DNA of 64,000 nt from Isoetes taiwanensis (GCA_021234155.1 JAJEKV010000070.1:5835311-5899310), one strand, 5' to 3'. Positions 26,703 to 38,893 are shown, counted from the first letter of the stretch. Numbers and translations: made by a program. Notes: generated from the sequence alone by a model not told the origin.

Positions 26703-29210
26703 CTACTTCTCAGGAAAACTGGAGCTCCTATTACTATGATGGGGTGACTGAGCTTGCTCTACAAATGAAAAAAAATGATCTAACAAAGCTAGCACCTTTA
26801 GACAGATTAGACGTGCTTGGTGCAAGAGATTCTCGTTGCCCAAAACACCTAAAACGAGATAGCATTTTGATATAGTATGCCAGAAGACATAATATGAAAT
26901 GTTGTACATGTTATCAGGAATAGACTCCAAAATGTACTAAGGCTAAGCTCACTCGACCCTACTTCTATTTGTGTACTACACTCATAACCATTAAGCCAGG
27001 CATCATGAACTCTTTGCAGCTCTCCATTCTATTCTATTCTATTCTCCATTCTCGGCAAGGGTCAATATTTCTGTTGAAATATTAATGACCAGTTGTGAAC
27101 CTTTTGGAAAAGCCTGTAGATAAACAAGTCAATCAGACCCAAGTAATAGAAAAATTTAAGATGAGAGTAAGCAGACTTACAAATCCCCAGCCACTTTTTG
27201 TAAAGGCTTGGCCAGCCATTGTAAACTTGCATTTGGAAGATATGAACAACTGCACATAAGGAACCTCATCAACAATTGCCCCAACCCCTCCATTCTTTGG
27301 ACTCTTTTTTAGAGCTGCTGCATAGGCTACCAGTGAATCTAAAGGCACAAGTCTATCCTGGGCAACATTCAGCTATAAAAGATACTCTTCAACAAATGAT
27401 CCCGTCTGGCAGCCTATAGGTATGTTACTAGCTATCAATCCTGCTATGTTTTGAATCGAGGGTGTCAGCTGCTGAACTGTCAATATTGATGTCAAACTAG
27501 CCGTGTAGCTAGAAGTAATAATTAACACAACAAACAACCAAACGACTAAGACTGCTCTCCCAAGTGTGCTTTTTATATCCTCCCATGTCAAATACAATAT
27601 ATGACCAACACTGCAAAGAACGACAGAGCTTTTCAATATGGTGCAGCATGATAATGGACTTACGGTGAGCGAAAAAAGGGTTGAGAAGCTAAACCTGCAT
27701 TAACAGGAGATGTAATAGTGATCAGATATATAATTTTCTTGCATATAAAGCCAATTATAGTTTCTGCACAAAATTGTGCAGGACAAAATGTTACCATAAA
27801 GTAGTCACAATTTGTTTCTTCAGTCACCCACAGAAATCACGGTTCCTTTTATGCTCCAGCAACCAAATGACAATCGCAGTGAAAATAAAAAGCATCCAGT
27901 TATAAGCCACACTGCAGCAGTAAATGGCCGCATAAAAGCCCATGCATGACCACTGCCAGATTTCCTTAATGGTACAACCACCACCATTCCAGAGGTTGTA
28001 TAAGGTTGTGTAGAGTCCACCATCCTTGCACACTTGGTCATGGCCACGTCTCCAATTACTGCATCGAAATCCTACGCCTTGCATATATGAATAGTTGCAT
28101 GGACATTTAAACAAAATCAAACAAAGAAGAAATTTTAGCTCATACACTTTCAAATTCATTTCCTTTTCCAACTGAATACGGAAAAAATGAAACAGGTACA
28201 GGTTTAATCCAACAGTTAAATACTAACTGGGGATTCACATTGAGCCATGACTAGCAAAGCATATGTCTTGGCAAACACGAGGGAAGTGCTTTAGGAATTG
28301 CAGGACAAATTAATTTATCTTTCATAGTTAATAATAACTGCACAAATTGAATGCTAAGTAGAAAAGAAGAAGATACCTTATTGACAATCTTTGCTATTAG
28401 CTCATCATAACTGGGGGTTGTATTTCCATTTCCAAAGAACTGGAAAGTATATGGAAAAGTATAAGGGAGTAATGAAAGTGCAGCCTCAAAGACATCAATA
28501 CAGAAACCATGAAACACCAATGTATTGTTTGAACCTAGGGTTGCATCAACAAACTCCTTATAGCCACTCTTGTGTGGCATACCAATCACCAATAGCTTTA
28601 TGCTCTTCGAAAATAGCCAGCGTCGAGGCACCTTTGCTTTCCCACGAGGCCATCTAATATCCTTCAAATTGGAAGCATTTACGGAATAGCCAGAAGTACC
28701 CTTTGGAGTATCGATGGAAACCCCAGTATTGTTGCTCCAGTAGACAACTACACGAAGGCCCCTTGCCATGTTTACAATATGAAAAGTTGAGCCAATCCTA
28801 TCTCCTTTCTGACCAAGATGGATGTTGCCAGTGAGGCCAATGAGTTTCATGGAAAGAAGCATCTGCAATAATATAGGGCCCTCCTTCAGAGTTTTTAACC
28901 TTGCCAATTCTGAGCTGCATCCTGCATTGCTAGGAAATGCTTCAAAGGTGAACAGACATATTCCCTGAGAGAAAACGGAAAATTGTTTGCAAGCACTTGT
29001 TACAGCCTGTTACTGGCCAGAATTGCAATAGTTCAACTTCTTCAGAAATACCAACTTACCAACTTCTTGGTTATAGCTGAGGATCTCATCATACAAAGCA
29101 TCATGAGAATCTTTAGCCAAGACAAAGAGAGTTTTGGCAGCCAAAAAGAGCTTAAATGGCAAAGGGCCGCACCTTTTCTTACACAGATCTAAATAGCTCA
29201 AGGTTAGCAT
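26703..29210 (-). pseudogene. Plant glutamate-receptor-like channel (GLR), multiply disrupted
   Basis: GLR proteins are ligand-gated, calcium-permeable channels. Minus-strand exons cover the end of the amino-terminal domain (28907-28780, NIHLGQKGDRIGSTFHIVN), S1 (28620-28385), M1 with its flanks (28075-27815, VDSTQPYTTSGMVVVVP), pore and M3 (27690-27376, [20 protein letters not shown]), S2 (27340-27180, [17 protein letters not shown]), then M4 and tail (27115-26703, ELQRVHDAWLNGYECS). Lesions: 1-nt net loss in M1 near 27893; TGA at 27824-27826 where the family has Pro; loss of one A in the run at 27672-27677 that shifts frame before the expected FFAHR; TAG at 27373-27375 after EEYLL; and a 22-nt pentanucleotide insertion at about 27025-27047. 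The amino-terminal ligand-binding half was not found upstream. Introns are retained, so this is a decayed gene and not a processed copy. Confidence 0.9.
27025..27047 (+). repeat. (ATTCT)n microsatellite inside a GLR exon
   Basis: Four tandem ATTCT units on the plus strand. On the coding strand they fall between ENG and ELQR of the S2-M4 region and bring a stop codon and a frame change. Confidence 0.9.
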
Positions 29211-31900
29211 GTGCTCATTTTCCTCTAACTTTCTGCTCTCTTTTTGTGTGAAAAGATTGCCAATAAACTACAGAATAATTTGAGTAGAAGAAAACGTCTA
29301 GAGGCACATGAGCTTAATATTCTCAACCTTTTTTTCCATATTCTCAAATTCTACTTTATAGGCCAAATCAGAAAAAAAACATTCAGAATATGGTCGATCA
29401 TCCATAAGAGCCATGGAACTTTGCAATCATGGTAAATTTCCATAATGCTCTTCTTCATGTAGATTTGTTTGCAATAAGCTCAAACAAGCTTCGCTTACTT
29501 GCCACAATCTCTAATTAAAGCTGTCGTATAAAACATAGCTCAAACAAGATGTTGATAGTCATAAATGCCACTGCAAGCAAGTACATAATTTCTGAACCAG
29601 CATAGCCTGTGTTGTAATTGGTATCTCCCAGCATTTTCCATTTGCCATTTATGTCAACTCTGTAACATATGCTTATGGCTCCATAATCTGATTTGAAATT
29701 TGCCCTATTGCACGTTTCCTCCTGAATGTTGCTTAATAGTATAAGGCAAAGGTGAGAAAGAAGTTGCACAAGAGATGCTTTTCTCTAGAAACACATGAAA
29801 TCTGCAAACATGAAATTGAGGAAGGAAGGTAATTTGAGAGCAAATGGTGTCTATCTTTATGAAGATTCAATAGAACCTTACACTTTGAAGATTTTTGAGA
29901 CCCATGTGTAGCACCCTGGTCGCTGTCCCTTATACCCAATTCACTTTCCCTTACACAGCTCAGTCAGCGATGAAGAACGACCAAGCATTGCACAACCAAA
30001 TTTGCCGATGAATGAGCAGTACTAAATATTGCCGGAGTCGGAATGGTTAGGGCCACGACTGGCTGAAGGAATTACCTGGGTTTTCTATTTTTCCTAACCG
30101 TCGATTCATAAATTAGAAGATCTAACGGTTGACATGAAAAAAAAAAAGCTGACGTGGCATGACACGTGGCATAACTAGAATCGCAACAAATCGGTCACCT
30201 CGGTTTAGGCAAACCTGCTAAAAAAAATTATCTACGACTCTTGCTTGGAATTATATGTGACTATTGTGATTGTCAAAGAACCAAAGATTGAAGCTAATAA
30301 ATCTTTCTTGTATGGTCCAATGGTACGAAGGATAAAAACACTTTAAGAATCAGGAGGTTCGATTGTCCTTTTCCTCATTTATCTGGGGAATGTTAAGCTT
30401 CCAGTGCCATGTTCCATCGACTAAGCTTACATGGTACTTACGATTTCTAAATTATGTTATGCAGCGCAGCCTTAAAGGTGTAGCCTTGTATAATTCTCTT
30501 GGTGTTGGTAACCATTTATTGAATTGCTTGGTTTCCATAATTGCAAACCTCCTTTTGCAATTTGGCTGCCATATCATCTATCATGCACCTTATGATTTCA
30601 TATGTTATGCACCTCATTCGCGTGCTACAACATATGATTATGAACCTTATCCAGCATATGTGTCTCAACATCCTTCTAAATAACTTTACAATTCAAAGTA
30701 TAAGCATATTAAAGAATGACCTGTTGCAGTATGTTGTGCTCCACAGATATAATAAACCTTTAATCACAAATAAACCTTTAATCACAAAGAGCATAATCGT
30801 AACACAATGCTGCACTTAATAAAAAAACAACAAATAAGATAGAAGCAAAGGAGAAGTTGTAGGATGCTGGAAGGACAGATCTATAATGGGACATGTTGCT
30901 AGAATGGAAATGGGTGCCTTATATGGATACACCACATAAAAATCTAAACCACATGAAAGTATTACACTATACTAAAACCTGAGCTCACATACGACCCTAA
31001 TAACATTTGAGAACAATTTGAAATACCAAACAATATATTGTACAACAAAACCTTTTGTGGCAATAAATGCATTGCTGCACATCAAAGAGGGAAGGCAAAC
31101 CTCTACACATTGAACTGCACATTAACTTCGGCTTATAATTACGAAAAGGTTCTCAGTCTGCCTTCTGTTCATTTTGCTGATAAAGATGTCATGAACAACG
31201 GGTAGGCTGCTATAATCATGGTAAGTGTATTTTCACAGGTTGTAATTCCATGAATGGTCTGCAACTCCAGAACTGTTTATGAACACTCTAAAAATTCATA
31301 CAACATCCCATGTACCCTCCATACGCACCTTTCATCAAAGACGAAGGAAATGGCATAATCTAACTGAGCATATGTAAGATCGAATCATTTCATTAGCATG
31401 GCCGGGCCTCAAACATTAAAGCTCTGGTTATACATAACCAAAAGGCAACACTACCAACTTTAGATAGCTTTTCTCACGTCTGGCAAGTATTTGCTATATG
31501 AGAGCATCCTACAAAAATACTCTTGTTAAATTAATTTCACCCCTTTTTTTGCGACCTTATAGTATAAAAGGCATAGCAATACCTCAAAGCTGGATTTGAG
31601 GTCTTTAATCTATATCCCTTGAAGGTTCTAAACAATAAGAACCTGGCTGTGAAGATGCAATCATTAGGTAGCATCCAAATTGAAAGAGTAGAAAAACCAC
31701 AGAAGGGTCTTCATGGAAGGATGATAGCATGTTAATTAATCCTTCGCAAGGATGCAATTCCTTCCAAGGTTAGCTATATGACCTCGGGGTCCTTATAAAT
31801 ATAAATAGAAAATAGAATTCAGATATACTTAAGCGCATCTTAAGGATATACTTCCAATGGGAATGCAGCAGGACCCAAGGAAGAGAATAAGAAGCACATC
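29211..31900. other. Intergenic, upstream of the GLR pseudogene; no gene recognised
   Basis: The GLR amino-terminal domain would be expected here on the minus strand, but I find no convincing exon. Open stretches at 29769-29515 (minus, with a hydrophobic segment near its end), 30363-30683 and 30541-30819 (plus) carry no family motif. A small aataaaccttta-atcacaa tandem occurs at 30759-30788. Confidence 0.45.
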
Positions 31901-31978
31901 TAATTCTTGTGTATGATAATTAAAACCTTGTCTATGTAACAATAGGTCTAAATCAGAGTTATTGTTTAAATAATCGCA

Positions 31979-32860
31979 ATCTAAAAGTCATTAAATATTG
32001 TAAAGCTTAGAGTAAATATAATTGTACTATCGGAAGTAATGTATCCGATACTATGATAATGTTAATTCATAAATATTACCTTAGGGTAATTATGTTAATC
32101 GCATGCATTTAAGGAGCCAGCAGAAATCATGCAGGTTTCAAGTTAATCTACGCATGCAGCCTATGCTAGGTATGGGTTGCATGCGTTGCTACCGATGATG
32201 AGACCACTACGGTGATCTCTAGGACGTGGTGTAATGTCAATGTAGGCATGACCTCGGTTCTGCTTGGATGAGTGGAAGGTAGATTAAAAAGTCTACTTCC
32301 GTCCCACGGAAGTAGACGACCTCGAGAGATAAGAGGTCATTCAGGAATGCATTGATAGGAAAGCACCTCTAGTCAATGCCTACGGGGAGGACCCTATCCT
32401 TCACGCCCAAATACGGGAAGGACCCTATCCTCCACGTCTCAGGCAACTAAAGGTGTAGGCATGAGCGGCATATAGGCATTATAGGGCGCTGTCTCCACGG
32501 CCATGATGGAAGAAGCATCCTCTTCCTACGCCGAGAGATTAGTCATGCATTCATGTAGATAGATGGGGTGGTTCCCTTATAACCAACTTTACATTAATAT
32601 TCTAGCGTGGTGTGAATCCAGGAGGCCAATGAGAATGAAGAACCGGCAGGGAGTCCCATCACGAGCACTTATATAGATAGTTCTAGAGTAGTTGTGATTT
32701 CTACCATTGAAACTAATCGCTTAAATCTTGTGTAAGCTAGTAAGTATATAATTCTAGAGCCTAGTTGCACTCAACCAAGAATGAATGAGCCATGTGGCCC
32801 TCCCCTTTGTTTCCAAAATAGCATTACAACAATATTTCACTTCTAATAATCCCTCATGCA
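31979..32860 (+). other. GC-richer block with hairpins and direct repeats, LTR-like
   Basis: Contains a perfect 12-bp hairpin gtctacttccgt/acggaagtagac (32300-32328), a second small hairpin gacctc/gaggtc just after it, and a direct repeat acgggg/aaggaccctatcct-cacg at 32380 and 32410. A TATA-like cttatatagatag lies at 32678. Palindromes and repeats upstream of a TATA box suggest an LTR or promoter, but ends, polypurine tract and target duplication were not found. Confidence 0.3.
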
Positions 32861-33895
32861 CACCGGCCTTTTTGGGTATACAAAAGCATCAAAGTACCAC
32901 AAAGGATCCAAAACTCAAATAAGTTCATAGAGATTTATAGGCCTCCGTCGCTAATGTCTAATGTCCAATACGACCCCAACATGTCAAGATTCTTGCAAAA
33001 CTCGCAAAGGACGTCTCCACATCCATCTTGAGCAGATCTACAAAAGGAACAAAGAAACACCTGGTACGAGGACCCCAATCTTGGCACAAAGGCTGCCACA
33101 TCTTTGGCATACGAGGGCCTACCACCATGGCGCAAGGGCCCTCGACATTGACCTCACTTAAAACCCAACATTGAAGACATAAGAGTTGCCCCAACAACAA
33201 TGCTTGGCATGAGAGCCTCCAACCCATTGTATAAGATAACCTCGCAAGATCAAAAAGTCGAACAAGGAGCCAATCAACATAAAAAACTAAGACATTGACT
33301 ATAAGAATACTACAATCACGCAAGGTTGTAACGCAGGGCTAAAACTAAAAAGGGGGAGGAGGGGTGGGGCATGCGACTACAAAGGGGGAGGCTCAAAGAC
33401 GACTGATGAAGATGGGAGGAATGCAACAAGTCTATAAATACTCTAAGGGGGACTCTCACAACTAGCCTCAAGAAGCGGATTTATCTGCTAATCTCAAAAC
33501 GCAGATAAATCGCACTTATAGGTATTGTAAAATTAATGCAGGATTTCAAGGTGCAAAGACTTGCAACACAAATTTTGTTATAACTTGTTGCAAGGGATGA
33601 AGAGTACCTTGGAAGTGTAAATTTTGTATGAAATTGTTAAACTTTGATAAACTTAAATGTTGTATTAAGTAAGGTTAGTAATTACCTTGCGTTGATTAAG
33701 TTATGAAGTGATAAGTTAATTGGATAATGAAATAGTACAGTAATGTCTTAAATATTACCCTAGAGTAATTCTAATAATTGTGTAAGTATAATAATAATAA
33801 TAAATTGTATGCATCAAGTTGATTGCAGGTTAAGAAGATCCCAAGGTGGGGAGACCCACGATGCTGCGGACAACATCATTTCAAGGTGGGGAGAA
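32861..33895. other. Region upstream of the LTR, possibly retroelement 3' internal sequence
   Basis: No domain recognised; overlapping open stretches at 32935-33323 on both strands lack motifs. At 33725-33770 taaatattaccctagagtaa resembles ataaatattaccttagggta at 32070. Two copies of caaggtggggaga (33842-33854 and 33882-33894) are polypurine tracts, the second directly before the LTR. Confidence 0.4.
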
Positions 33896-35404
33896 TGTGA
33901 TGTTCCAGCACAGTATACGGTCCTAAGACATATACTGTACTGCCTCGTCACGCGTACACGCCATTCTGACTGACGTGTTACGCATTTATCTATGTGTACA
34001 CATTTATCCATGTGGATATCCTAAGCCACTTATTTAATATAAGTGGGGCCACATCCAATTATCCCACATGCCTAAAGGGGATAATGGGAACCCTAGCTCT
34101 AACCCTTAGTCTATATAGGCTTAGGAAACCCAAACTTTCCATTTTCGTCCAAAGGCTTCTAGGGCCCTGTTTTGCTTGCTTCAAGAGCCCATCTCGCCTC
34201 CCAAAGTCTGTCTCTGCAGACTAGGCCATCAGTTTTCCCTTCTAGCTTCATCTTCAAGCAGTTCTGCAGCATGGTCGAGTTCAGAGCAGGAGGAGCAAGC
34301 CAAGGATCAGGTATTTTGCCAAATCAATAGCCTAAACCGCCTCCCAGACATAGAATAAGTAGGTATAGCCTATTGATTTGCCTATAGCAGCCATCTAGAT
34401 CTCTAGATATCGAGCCATAACTAAAGAACCTGACTCTGTGATTTAGATTAGATCTTGTTCTTTGGTTCTTTTGTGATATGTATATGATGATGTATCTCTG
34501 TGAACTCATTGTATTGGGAAGGGGGGTAGAGACCTTAAAGCCTAGTAGATGATGCTCCTAGCTAGTCTCTTTAGTGCACTGTAAATTCGGCCTATGTACA
34601 AGAGCCACACCTGGTTGTGGGTGAAGGGACCAGACTGGCTCATAAGGAGGTTCATGTCCTGACTCATGAGAACGATCCCTCTAGTGTGTAAAATCTACCG
34701 GCGATCCCTGTGGACTAGGTCTACTGGCTTGCCACTGCGTGTGGACAAGGCATGGGCTCGACACCCGTGGGGTGATGCGTCACTCTCCATTGGGTTCAAG
34801 TCGAATAAGGGCAGTGGCCCTCTAGTCACCTTGAGTCAGTATGTAGATCTCTGGAGGGATTGATCCCTACCTGCCCCATCGAAACTGGGGAGATGCAACC
34901 TAGGAATAGCCCCTTTGGCTATGCATCCGGCGGGCTACAGTCAGGTCCCAACACTTTTCAACCTACTATGCAAAGTGTGCACAGGAGGGGCGGATGGAGT
35001 GGACAACCCTAAGCTATGTTCTTATGCCAGCCAAATCCATTTGCCATGAATTCTGTCTGCAATGACCTCTGAAGACCCAAGCCGTCAGTCATTCCCCTTG
35101 AGTCTGAGCCTTGGGTAGGATTCCATATGTGATGTACTGATCTTTGTCTATGCAGATATGTGATGTGCCATCCTTCGAGATGGTTATGTGATGTTGATAT
35201 TGTATACTGACATGTATGTTTACGCTTCCGCAGCTAGGTAGGCCCTGAGGGAGACAGGGTAAATGACCCCTTCATTCTTCCCACTGGAACTCGTCAAGGT
35301 TGCAGTGATACGTGGAGGGCCCTGTATCAGTGTGGAGCTGGTATGGAGGATGAACTCCTGTTTGTATACGGTGAGTGCACCGTATATGAGTAGGGGACGT
35401 CACA
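33896..35404 (+). mobile_element. Long terminal repeat of a Ty3/gypsy-type element, about 1.5 kb
   Basis: Begins TGTGATGTTCC directly after the polypurine tract aaggtggggagaa and ends GGGACGTCACA, an imperfect inverted match of its start (9 of 11). This is the normal LTR boundary structure. A TATA-like tctatataggctta lies at about 34111. No tRNA primer site follows the right end and no second LTR is present, so this is a 3' LTR with a remnant of internal sequence, on the plus strand. It is not the partner of the minus-strand gypsy fragment at 35.7-37.0 kb. No matching target-site duplication is visible. Confidence 0.65.
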
Positions 35405-35699
35405 GTATCTATCTCCAGCATACATTCCTCTTCTTTTCATCTTAATGTGTAGGGCCAGACCTCACCGAATGGTGCAGATCCGGCCGCTCTGCAGTGCCCA
35501 TCGCAATAGCAATTCGGTCAGCTTGCTATATTCAAACCTATATTCCCTCCACCGATTTCAACCTTAACCCATATTTCAAATCAATGGTCTTCTAAATCAA
35601 CTTTGATAAATAACCTTATGTCATATAAACCATAGGTCAAATATGCTCTTGTTGCTTTTGATGTCTTCAACATGTGTTCCTTATGTGATCCATAGGTCT

Positions 35700-36989
35700 A
35701 GAGCTATATCTGTGCACCCTTATATTGTGAGCTAGGTTCTCTGATCTCAGATGGCTTGAAAGAACTTTTTTCTTTCAACACCAGATTCCAATGGTCCGTA
35801 TGCACAATCACCTTACGAGGAGAACCCTCAAGAAATCGTCGTCACTCCTGAAAAGAGTCAACAATCGCCAAAAGTTCCTTATCATAAATAGGATAGTTGA
35901 TTTCTGCAGCCTGGAACTTTCGGGAATGATAGGCGATCGGGTGCAGCTCATGATCATCCCCCTCTTGCGACAAGATGCTGCCAAGAGCAAAATCTGATGC
36001 ATCAGCTTCGAGAATATAGGGACGCGCAGGATCCGGGTGTGCAAGAACAGGTGCTGCTATAAAAGCATGCTTCAGAGTGATGAATGCTGATTCTGCTTCA
36101 ATTGTCCACTTAAAAGGAACATCCTTCCTGGTGAGACGTGTCAAAGGCAAGACGATCTCCAAATAGTCCTTGATGAAGCGGCGATAAAAATTGGCAAATC
36201 CCCAGAAGCACTGTATATCTTTAACTGAGGAAGGTGTTTTCCAATCAAGAACTGCGCTGACCTTCTCTAGATCCATGGTAACACCCTGAGACATGATGCG
36301 ATAGCCCAGAAGCTCGACATTGTCCTGCTCGAACTGACACTTCTCTAGCTTGGCATAAAGTCCATATTCCCGTAGCTTCTGAAGGAACTTCCTGACATGT
36401 TCTTCATGCTCCTCCAAAGTCTTCAAATAAACTAGAATATCATCTAGATAGACGATAACAAAAAGATCCAAAAACTCCCGAAAAACATCGTTAACCATGT
36501 GCTAAAAGACCGCTGGAGCATTAGTAAGGCTGAAAGGCATGAGGGTATACTCGAAATACCATACCGAGTTCGAAGGTCCGTCTTCCACTCATCACCTTCC
36601 CTGATGCGGATAAGATTATAGGCACCTCGAAGATCAATTTTTGTGAAGTATCGTGCACCTTGTAGCCGCTCAAGTAACTCTGGATTCAGAGGGAGAGGAT
36701 ACCGATTACGCACAGTGATCTTGTTGAGGCCGCGATAATCCACAACCAGCCACAAAGAACTATCCTTCCTGGAAACAAAGAAGCTGGCAGCTTTTGCAGG
36801 TGAATGAGAATGTCGAATAAACCCAGTTGCAAGGTTCTCCTTGATATAGGTCCGTAAAGTCTCCAATTCTGTTGGCGACAAGCCATAGATGGGGCCAAAT
36901 GGCGGGGTCGTCCCTGACTAAAGATCAATGGGGCAGTCATAAGGACGATGCTCCGGAAGCTTGCTGGCTTTGACCATATCAAAAACATC
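35700..36989 (-). mobile_element. Ty3/gypsy pol fragment: reverse transcriptase and part of RNase H, dead
   Basis: Read on the minus strand from 36989: [75 protein letters not shown], then after a frame break the catalytic YLDD ([11 protein letters not shown]), FANFYRRFIKDY and RNase H motifs EADASDFALGSILSQ and YPIYDKELLAIVDSFQE. Lesions: one-base loss near 36575, an in-frame TAG just before [10 protein letters not shown], and TGA for Trp after DSFQE. It stops near 35790 in RNase H, so integrase is missing. The 5' end joins LINE sequence at 36989/36990 with no gap. Confidence 0.92.
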
Positions 36990-37520
36990 AATGGGATAAC
37001 CATGGATTCTAGCCCAATAGAGACCCTCATATGCTATTGCCACATTATTTAAGACACACCGCCGAGGCAAGAAACCTGACTGTGTGCAAGAGATGGACTC
37101 AGTAAGCACGCCACAAAGCTTCTGAGCGAAAGCTTTAGCAAAGATCTTGTGCACTGAGGACATCAAGGTAATGGGGCGTCAATCTGAAATGGAAGAGGGA
37201 TCCTTACATTTTGGAACAAGGGAGATGCAATCAGAGTTGAGGATTTTGTCCAGCTGCCTCTGTCTTTTAAAATCCCGGAAAGCATCATACACATCTGCAC
37301 TGAGCCAATTCCAATACTCCTAGAAAAATTCCACTGGAATGCCATCAAGACCCGGACACTTGCCCCTTTTGAGAGAAAATGTGGCTTCAGCTAAATCATT
37401 CAGGCTGATCTCAGCCTCTAAAGTGGCCCTTTGCTCATTGGTGACTATAGGATGAACCTTCGCAAGCAAAGCCTTTTGAAAATCTAACTGAGAGGGAAGT
37501 TGGTTCAATGGCAATTGCAC
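36990..37520 (-). mobile_element. LINE reverse transcriptase fragment (amino-terminal half)
   Basis: Minus-strand frames read NDLAEATFSLKRGKCPGLDG with the GKCPGLDGIPVEFF signature near 37340, then a stop, then SDCISLVPKCKD, RPITLMSSVHKIFAK and TQSGFLPRRCVLNNVAIAYE. These are the ordered fingers motifs of plant LINE RT (PGxDG, RPIxL, QxGFxPxR). It ends at HGYPI, before the catalytic aspartates, where gypsy sequence takes over in the same reading frame. Stops at 37323 and after SISD show it is inactive. Confidence 0.88.
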
Positions 37521-37954
37521 ACGGCGGACAATAATATAGAGTTACGAGGCATATGCTGGCTAAGTCAGACTATTGGATGGGAATTTAGAGCAGTCCGGAG
37601 CATCCAAGTGCGCGAGCCTAGTATTTTATATGAATTTTTTTTGGTTCACGATGCCAGAGCACAAGTGTCTGCATATGTTTATATTAAGTGCTCAATAAAT
37701 ATGCACCTTTATAACACCTCAAATATTATTACTTTTCGTGGTGATTGTGTATAATGGTGACGGTGATGCTTTTTACAACAATGTAATTTTAGCACAATAG
37801 AGTCTAGCAATTCTATGGAATCTAGGCAACAAGCTTCCAACCATGTAGGGGTTTTTAGCGTTAAAAAGTTCCAAACAAAGATCATTAGCACAACAACTTA
37901 ATAACTAGAATGAATATTGCAATAAAGCTTTGATGTATCATAAATTACTAAATC
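37521..37954. other. Unassigned sequence between LINE fragment and dispersed repeat
   Basis: Short open stretches only. It may be the 5' untranslated part of the LINE or unrelated sequence. Confidence 0.35.
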
Positions 37955-38160
37955 TGGTGTATGCTTGTACAAGTTTTGTATACTGTATAATGAGGTATAT
38001 GAAATATTATAAGGTTTGAGACAGTGTACTCAATGATGTTGATTTTATACATGTACAAGATTACAAGAGGATCTCTCACTACCCTATGTCACATCCCCTA
38101 TAAATATGCACCCAAACCAAAGGGGGTTTCAGAAGAATTTAATTTATGGTTTGTGTTAAG
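37955..38160 (+). repeat. Dispersed repeat of about 200 bp, copy 2
   Basis: Same-orientation partner of 11140-11345; both contain tatgcacccaaaccaaaggg followed by ggttt and an aatttaa tail. Confidence 0.8.
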
Positions 38161-38782
38161 TTCAAAATTTTTGCCCCTATGATATATATTTATCATAAGC
38201 AAGTAGGTCAAAAAAATTAAGTCATTGTGAGGGTCTCTTTTGTGCACATTGGAATCTCCGATACAAAGCTGTCCATTGCTAAGGTGAGCTTGAAAATTAA
38301 AGATCAACTTTTACTTAACTACAAGAGTATAATCTAAACATATGTAATGCATATCAATTTTTGCAACAAAACATAAATTAACAACAAAATAAATAAGATA
38401 AGATACCCTCCCTCGAGGCCTTGGGACAATACAAAGCAAAGGGTCGAAGGCCAAATAGAAAATAGGGGAGTAAGAAGCTCTGTCACCGAATCAAGAACTA
38501 TACTAATTTACAAATTTTTTGTTAACAATACCGAACATACCAGACCAAACGTGAGGAGGCACTTAGAAATACCCCCACGAGGGGTTTGCAGACCACTGAT
38601 CAAGAACAATTGTTGAGCCTCCGCGATATAATGCCTATTTCTTCTGGAGACTGGCCTCTTGAACCTTACAGAGCTCGTCTCGTTGATGAGTAGGCTGTAT
38701 GGGCGAGAGGTCCTCGTGTACCGAGAAGTGAGTGCCTTTGAGATGATTGCCATGCTGCAAGACATGTAGCCTATCAGGGACG

Positions 38783-38893
38783 AGTGCATTATACAGCCCC
38801 CCCTCCCCTACGTGGCGCTATCCTAGCCCTTCATTTCAAACATGGACGGCCAGATATCAGCCACGTAGGGGAGGGGGGCTGCATAATGCACTC
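38783..38893. mobile_element. Foldback hairpin element, 111 bp, MITE-like
   Basis: The left arm 38783-38817 (gagtgcattatacagc, a C-run, tcccctacgtggc) and the right arm 38860-38893 (gccacgtagggga, a G-run, ctgcataatgcactc) are reverse complements apart from one substitution and one base in the homopolymer run. The 42-bp spacer continues with weak pairing. There is no coding capacity. No target duplication is obvious, so insertion as a MITE is inferred from structure alone. Confidence 0.8.

Noticed and set aside
30355-30370. ggttcgatt resembling a tRNA T-loop
   Set aside because: No acceptor stem, D-loop or anticodon arm at the right spacing. The similar ggttcgatt at 52770 is an intron end of RecG.
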